NCBI GenBank assembly: GCA_013044035.1
Contig: JABEVE010000026.1
Coordinates: 62,001-126,000, forward strand
Reading direction: 5' to 3'
From: Burkholderiales bacterium
GTDB taxonomy: Bacteria > Pseudomonadota > Gammaproteobacteria > Burkholderiales > Burkholderiaceae_C
DNA: 64,000 nucleotides
Positions within the stretch are counted from its first letter, which is position 1, and each line of letters starts with the position of its first letter. The translations under genes and the position numbers were made by a program. The notes under the pieces were generated by a model that saw only the letters and a program-made list of their open reading frames with translations, was not told the DNA's origin and did no database searches. This document shows positions 60,199 to 64,000 of the stretch, piece by piece.

Positions 60199-60927
60199 TC
60201 AAGGCGAAGGCACGCGCACCAGGCGGCCGTTCACCAGGTAAGCGACCCCATCATCGGCATGGGGTTGGGCCGCGTACTCCACCTCGGCGTCGAGGCGGCG
60301 CGCCGTCATCAGCCGTCCTACGCGGGAGTCTCGCAGGCTGCGCAGGGCGTCGCTGCCTTGGTGCACGGCGGCAGCGGCCAGCGCTGCGTCGGAAAAACTG
60401 CGCACTCCGGGTGTCTGCTGCAGACAAGTCACCAGCAGGCCGGCACCGTAGAAATCCTCCAGATTGAACTGCCCGCTGGAGCCCGCACAGACCACCAGCA
60501 AGGTGCTGTGCGGATGCTCGCGCAGCACATGCGCAATGGTGGCCCGGGCGTTGCGCAGGCTTGCGGCGTAAACCCGGGCGGCGGCTTGAGCCTTGTGCAG
60601 CGCAACCGTGCCGTTTGTGGTGCTGTAGATCAGCGTGCGTTCGCGCAGGTCGTGGCGCAACAGCGCAAGCGGCGTGGGGTGAACAAAGCCGGGCAAGGTC
60701 TCGGCGTCGAGTTCACCGCTGAGGATGGTGCTGGACGGCTCCAGCCCTGCGGCGATGTGGCGCGCGTGCGCGGCGTCCAGCGCCGGAATGACGGCACTGG
60801 CCCCGGCCTGCAGTGCAGCCAGTGCCGAGGTGGTGGCGAAAAGCACGTCGAGCACGATGACCACGCGGCCATCCAGGCGCTGGGTGTCGAGTTCCTCCTT
60901 GGTCAGAAGGACGTGAATTTTTTGCAT
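60199..60927 (-). CDS. ComB-family protein (2-phosphosulfolactate phosphatase homologue)
   Basis: A 242-residue member of the ComB family, whose archetype dephosphorylates 2-phosphosulfolactate in coenzyme M synthesis. Visible conserved parts are VVIVLDVLFATTSALAAL (family: DVLRATT), SGELDAETLPGF, LIYSTTNGTVALHKA, VVCAGSSGQFNLEDFYGAG. The usual DVLRATT Arg reads Phe (DVLFATT). No other coenzyme M or sulfolactate genes are seen. The true substrate is probably another phosphorylated hydroxy acid. Divergent from the FadB-like gene, whose promoter region holds palindrome site 2. Confidence 0.82.
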   Translation of the reverse strand: MQKIHVLLTKEELDTQRLDGRVVIVLDVLFATTSALAALQAGASAVIPALDAAHARHIAAGLEPSSTILSGELDAETLPGFVHPTPLALLRHDLRERTLIYSTTNGTVALHKAQAAARVYAASLRNARATIAHVLREHPHSTLLVVCAGSSGQFNLEDFYGAGLLVTCLQQTPGVRSFSDAALAAAAVHQGSDALRSLRDSRVGRLMTARRLDAEVEYAAQPHADDGVAYLVNGRLVRVPSP

Positions 60928-61011
60928 GGTTTCGAGCCGACGCCGTGGCGTCGTTGGGCGCCTTTACAAGTGAACGCCGGCAGGCTAGCATCGATCGTAT
61001 TCAAAACAAAG

Positions 61012-61027
61012 TTCTGCATTGCGGAAT
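61012..61027. promoter_or_regulatory. Palindromic site 2, candidate IclR-family operator
   Basis: TTCTGCATTGCGGAA (61012-61026) is a 15-bp palindrome with one mismatched pair, and GCATTGCGGAAT repeats site 1 exactly. It is centred between the divergent ComB-like and FadB-like genes, 48 bases before the latter. Confidence 0.55.
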
Positions 61028-61074
61028 CGCGTATCTGCAATCGCACCGGGCTCGTTCACATTCCAGGAGACAGC

Positions 61075-63168
61075 ATGAGCAGCGTCATTGCATCGCGCTT
61101 CGAGGACGTTGCCGTCCTCACGCTCGACAACCCCCCGGTCAACGGCTTTGGCAGACAGCAGCGACGCCTGCTGGTGGAGGCCATCGATGCCGCCGCTGCC
61201 GATCCCACGGTGCTCGGCATCGTCGTCACCGGAGCCGGAGCGATATTCTCCGGGGGCGCCGACATTCGCGAATTCGGCAAGCCCGAAGCGATGGCGTCGC
61301 CCCATTTGCTCGATGTCATTGCCGTGGCCGAAGCCTGCGCCAAACCCGTGGTCGCAGCGATCAACGGCACCTGCATGGGTGGCGGGCTTGAATTCGCACT
61401 CGGCTGCCATGGCCGCGTGGCCCTGGAGTCAGCCCTGGTCGCGCTGCCCGAGGTCAAGCTCGGGCTGCTGCCGGGTGCTGGCGGCACGCAGCGCCTGCCG
61501 CGTGCCGTGGGGCTGGAAACCGCCATGAACATGATTGTCTCCGGCGAACCGGTGCCAGCCAGGATGCTGACGAAAACGGCACTGTTCGACGCTGTGGTCG
61601 AGCAGGACGTGGTGGCGGCGGCAGCCGACGTCGCGCGCAAGCTGGCGGCCTCGCCGCAGTCCACACCCAAGGTGCGCGACGATGCGCTTGACCACGCCGA
61701 CGCCGAAGCCTTCATCCAGTTCACCCGCACCATGGTGCAGGCGCAATTCCCGCGCGAGCCGGCCCGTCTGCAGTGCGTGGAGGCGGTGGCCGGCGCGCTC
61801 AAGCCCTTCGATGAGGGTCTGTTGCTGGAACGCGGGCTGTTCGCCATGCTGATGGCCACGCCCGAATCGCAGGCGCTGCGCCACGCCTTTTTCGCCGAGC
61901 GTGCGGCGTCCAAAATTCCCGACGTGCCTGCTGACACGCCAACACGTGCCGTGGCCAAGGTCGGCGTCATCGGCGCCGGCACCATGGGGGGCGGCATTTG
62001 CATGAATTTTTTGAACGCCGGCATCCCCGTCACGCTGCTTGAAACCGCGCAGGAGACGCTGGACCGAGGTGTGACCACCATCCGCAGGAACTACGACAAC
62101 TCGGCCAGAAAGGGCAAGCTCAAGCCTGAACAAGTGGACAAGCGCATGGCCCTGCTGCGCCCCACGCTGGATTTCGCGCAACTGGCCGATTGCGACCTCG
62201 TCATCGAAGCCGTGTTCGAGACCATGGAAGTCAAGCGCGAGGTGTTCCAGCACCTGGACGCCGTGGCAAAATCGGGGGCCATTCTTGCGTCCAACACCTC
62301 GACCCTCGATCTGGACGCGATTGCCGGTTTCACCAAGCGCCCGCAGGACGTCGTCGGTCTGCATTTTTTCAGTCCTGCCAACGTCATGAAGCTGCTGGAA
62401 GTGGTGCGCGGCAAGGCCACCTCCAAGGACGTGCTCGCCACGGTGATGAAAGTGGCCAAGACCATTCGCAAAACGGCGGTGGTTTCGGGAGTGTGCGACG
62501 GTTTCATCGGCAACCGCATGATCGAACATTACGGCCGCATGGCGAACTTCCTCGTGGAAGAGGGCGCGAGCCCGCAGCAGGTGGACCGAGCCCTCGAAGC
62601 CTGGGGCATGGCGATGGGGCCATACCGCATGGCCGATCTGGCAGGCAATGACATCGGCTGGGCGATTCGCAAGCGGCGTTATGTCGAGAAGCCGACGGTG
62701 CGGTATTCCGCCCTGGCTGACCGCCTGTGCGAGCGCGGCCGTTTTGGTCAGAAGACGGGAGCCGGCTGGTATCGCTACGAGCCGGGCAAGCGCGATGCGT
62801 TGTCAGACCCCGAAGTGGATGCACTCATCCTGGACTACCGCAAGGAGATTGGCGTCGCGCCTCGCCCGTTCAGTGACGCCGAGATCGTCGAGCGTTGCAT
62901 CTACGCCTTGGTGAACGAAGGCGCGCGGCTGCTGTCCGAGGGAATCGCGCAGCGCGCTTCGGACATCGACCTCGTGTACCTGGCCGGATATGGTTTCCCG
63001 GCCTGGCGCGGTGGGCCGATGGGCTACGCCGACAGCGTCGGTCTCGCCATGGTGGCGCGGCGCATGCGCCAGTTCGCGGCGCAGCCGCGGGGCGATGCCG
63101 AGTTCTGGCAACCCGCGCCACTGCTGGCTGAACTGGCGGCGCAGGGCAAGACCTTCAGCGGCACTTGA
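61075..63168 (+). CDS. Bifunctional enoyl-CoA hydratase / 3-hydroxyacyl-CoA dehydrogenase (FadB/FadJ type)
   Basis: Carries out two successive beta-oxidation steps. The 697-residue product has an N-terminal crotonase domain (1-190) with both catalytic glutamates (GGGLEFALGCHG and LPEVKLGLLPGAGG). A linker follows, then the NAD-binding domain at about 300 (VGVIGAGTMGGGI). The dehydrogenase motif VGLHFFSPANVMKLLEVVRG holds the catalytic His, and two C-terminal helical domains follow. ATG at 61075 follows CAGGAG; the frame runs far upstream as a shadow. A thiolase gene follows 105 bases later. Confidence 0.95.
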   Translation: MSSVIASRFEDVAVLTLDNPPVNGFGRQQRRLLVEAIDAAAADPTVLGIVVTGAGAIFSGGADIREFGKPEAMASPHLLDVIAVAEACAKPVVAAINGTCMGGGLEFALGCHGRVALESALVALPEVKLGLLPGAGGTQRLPRAVGLETAMNMIVSGEPVPARMLTKTALFDAVVEQDVVAAAADVARKLAASPQSTPKVRDDALDHADAEAFIQFTRTMVQAQFPREPARLQCVEAVAGALKPFDEGLLLERGLFAMLMATPESQALRHAFFAERAASKIPDVPADTPTRAVAKVGVIGAGTMGGGICMNFLNAGIPVTLLETAQETLDRGVTTIRRNYDNSARKGKLKPEQVDKRMALLRPTLDFAQLADCDLVIEAVFETMEVKREVFQHLDAVAKSGAILASNTSTLDLDAIAGFTKRPQDVVGLHFFSPANVMKLLEVVRGKATSKDVLATVMKVAKTIRKTAVVSGVCDGFIGNRMIEHYGRMANFLVEEGASPQQVDRALEAWGMAMGPYRMADLAGNDIGWAIRKRRYVEKPTVRYSALADRLCERGRFGQKTGAGWYRYEPGKRDALSDPEVDALILDYRKEIGVAPRPFSDAEIVERCIYALVNEGARLLSEGIAQRASDIDLVYLAGYGFPAWRGGPMGYADSVGLAMVARRMRQFAAQPRGDAEFWQPAPLLAELAAQGKTFSGT

Positions 63169-63273
63169 CCCCGCCAACGCTGCGGACGCCTGATTCCAGG
63201 ACCTTCGGCTCGCGCGCAGCACGCCTCGGCGCACAACGTCATACGCAACACAACCCATCCCTTGGAGCTTTCC

Positions 63274-64000
63274 ATGCTAGAGGCCGTCATCGTTTCCACA
63301 GCACGCACGGCGCTTGCCAAGTCCTGGCGCGGCGCGCTCAACCTCACCCACGGCGCCACCCTCGGCGGTCATGTGGTGCAAGCCGCGGTGCAACGCGCGG
63401 GCATCGACCCGGCCGAAGTTGAAGACTGCATCTTCGGCTGCGCCTACCCCGAGGGAGCTGCTGGCAGCAATATCGCGCGGCAGATTGCGCTGCGCGCCGG
63501 ACTGCCGGTGACGGCGGCGGGTGCCACCGTCAACCGCTTTTGCGCGTCGGGCCTGCAGGCCATTGCCATCGCAGCGCAACGCGTCATCGTCGACCAGGTT
63601 CCAGTGATGGTCGCCGGTGGCGTCGAGTCCATTTCCTGTGTCCAGAACGATCGCGCCAACAAGCACATGCTGCGCGAAACCTGGCTGCAGCAGCACAAGC
63701 CCGAAATCTACTGGACCATGTTGCAAACCGCCGAGACCGTGGCCGCGCGCTACGGCATTTCGCGGCAGCAGCAGGATGAATACGGCGCACGCAGCCAGCA
63801 GCGTGCTGCGGCCGCCCAGGCCGCAGGCCGGTTCGCAGACGAGATCGTGCCCATCACCGTGCGAGCCGGCGTGGCCGACAAGGCCACCGGCCAACTCTTC
63901 ACGCGCGAAGTGACGCTCAGCGCCGACGAAGGCATTCGCGCCGACACCACCTACGAGGGCGTGGCCAGAATCCGCCCGGCGCTTCCCGGCGGGCTCATCT
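63274..64000 (+). CDS. Acetyl-CoA acyltransferase (thiolase), 3' end outside window
   Basis: Thiolytic cleavage of 3-ketoacyl-CoA, last step of beta-oxidation. The first 242 residues are present and the gene runs off the right edge. It starts LEAVIVSTARTALAKSWRGAL and has the nucleophilic cysteine in VNRFCASGLQAIAIAAQR (about residue 91) and VPVMVAGGVESIS. The replaced loop KHMLRETWLQQHKPEIYWTM (about 131-150) is typical of FadA-type thiolases. ATG at 63274 follows TTGGAG. With the FadB-like gene it forms a beta-oxidation pair. Confidence 0.95.
   Translation, partial: MLEAVIVSTARTALAKSWRGALNLTHGATLGGHVVQAAVQRAGIDPAEVEDCIFGCAYPEGAAGSNIARQIALRAGLPVTAAGATVNRFCASGLQAIAIAAQRVIVDQVPVMVAGGVESISCVQNDRANKHMLRETWLQQHKPEIYWTMLQTAETVAARYGISRQQQDEYGARSQQRAAAAQAAGRFADEIVPITVRAGVADKATGQLFTREVTLSADEGIRADTTYEGVARIRPALPGGLI

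Noticed and set aside
59568-60467. Plus-strand frames opposite the epoxide-hydrolase-like and ComB-like genes
   Set aside because: Low-complexity translations with no motifs; the minus-strand proteins are clearly conserved.
61075-64000. Intact thiolase gene ending within the window
   Set aside because: No stop codon in the thiolase frame occurs before base 64000; the gene is cut by the window edge.

Overview
The window is chromosomal DNA of a betaproteobacterium, most likely order Burkholderiales. The evidence is gene order: rpsB-tsf-pyrH-frr-uppS-cdsA-dxr-rseP-bamA-skp-lpxD-fabZ-lpxA-lpxB-rnhB-trmH followed by ppsR/ppsA; a PriB gene between rpsF and rpsR; alaA-hom-thrC joined to molybdopterin genes; and DUF1631, DUF4124 and YqjD/YqjE/YqjK families. 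The DNA is GC-rich, and TTG and GTG starts and 4-base stop/start overlaps are frequent. The genus cannot be fixed from the sequence alone. No rRNA, tRNA, CRISPR array, insertion sequence or phage was seen, and no gene-free stretch exceeds 300 bases. Bases 1-32 hold nothing recognisable.

Layout. 33-3295: tRNA selenouridine synthase and a GDSL esterase on the minus strand, divergent from a YbbA-type ABC ATPase and RlmB. 3300-5784: DUF1631 protein behind a good sigma-70 promoter. 5829-21145: one long plus-strand block for translation (rpsB, tsf, frr), UMP kinase, isoprenoid and phospholipid synthesis (uppS, cdsA, dxr), envelope proteolysis and outer-membrane assembly (rseP, bamA, skp), lipid A synthesis (lpxD, fabZ, lpxA, lpxB), RNase HII and an rRNA/tRNA methyltransferase. 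21234-25791: DegV-like protein and PpsR, divergent from PEP synthase. 25794-28776: rpsF-priB-rpsR-rplI ending in a strong terminator, then dnaB. 28816-31719: minus-strand PIN-PhoH ATPase, peroxiredoxin and Mth938-like protein. 31854-38436: alaA-hom-thrC-mobB-moeA-moaD-moaE. 38547-42510: YqjK/YqjE/YqjD-like membrane genes divergent from heat-shock clpB. 42736-45001: SCO protein, CtaG-like oxidase assembly protein, RraA. 45057-46837: lexA divergent from an asparaginase, sharing two tandem SOS boxes. 46939-52795: DUF4124 protein, guaB-guaA, a small membrane protein, tadA and an LD-carboxypeptidase.

52807-64000 is accessory catabolism: a minus-strand set of two acyl-CoA dehydrogenases, Zn alcohol dehydrogenase, SDR and quinone-oxidoreductase-like enzyme; a divergent IclR regulator; an epoxide-hydrolase-like protein and a ComB-type phosphatase; then a FadB-type bifunctional enzyme and a thiolase that runs off the right edge. 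Together they suggest oxidation of an alcohol- or epoxide-containing substrate and beta-oxidation of its CoA ester. A common palindromic motif (core GCATTGCGGAAT) lies in both divergent promoter regions of this cluster and may be the IclR operator.

Most of the window is standard housekeeping. The points most worth a second look are the apparent CTG start of priB, the shared motif of the catabolic cluster, the tandem SOS boxes facing asparaginase, the mismatched acyl-CoA dehydrogenase pair and the phosphosulfolactate-phosphatase homologue beside beta-oxidation genes. No wholly new system could be demonstrated.
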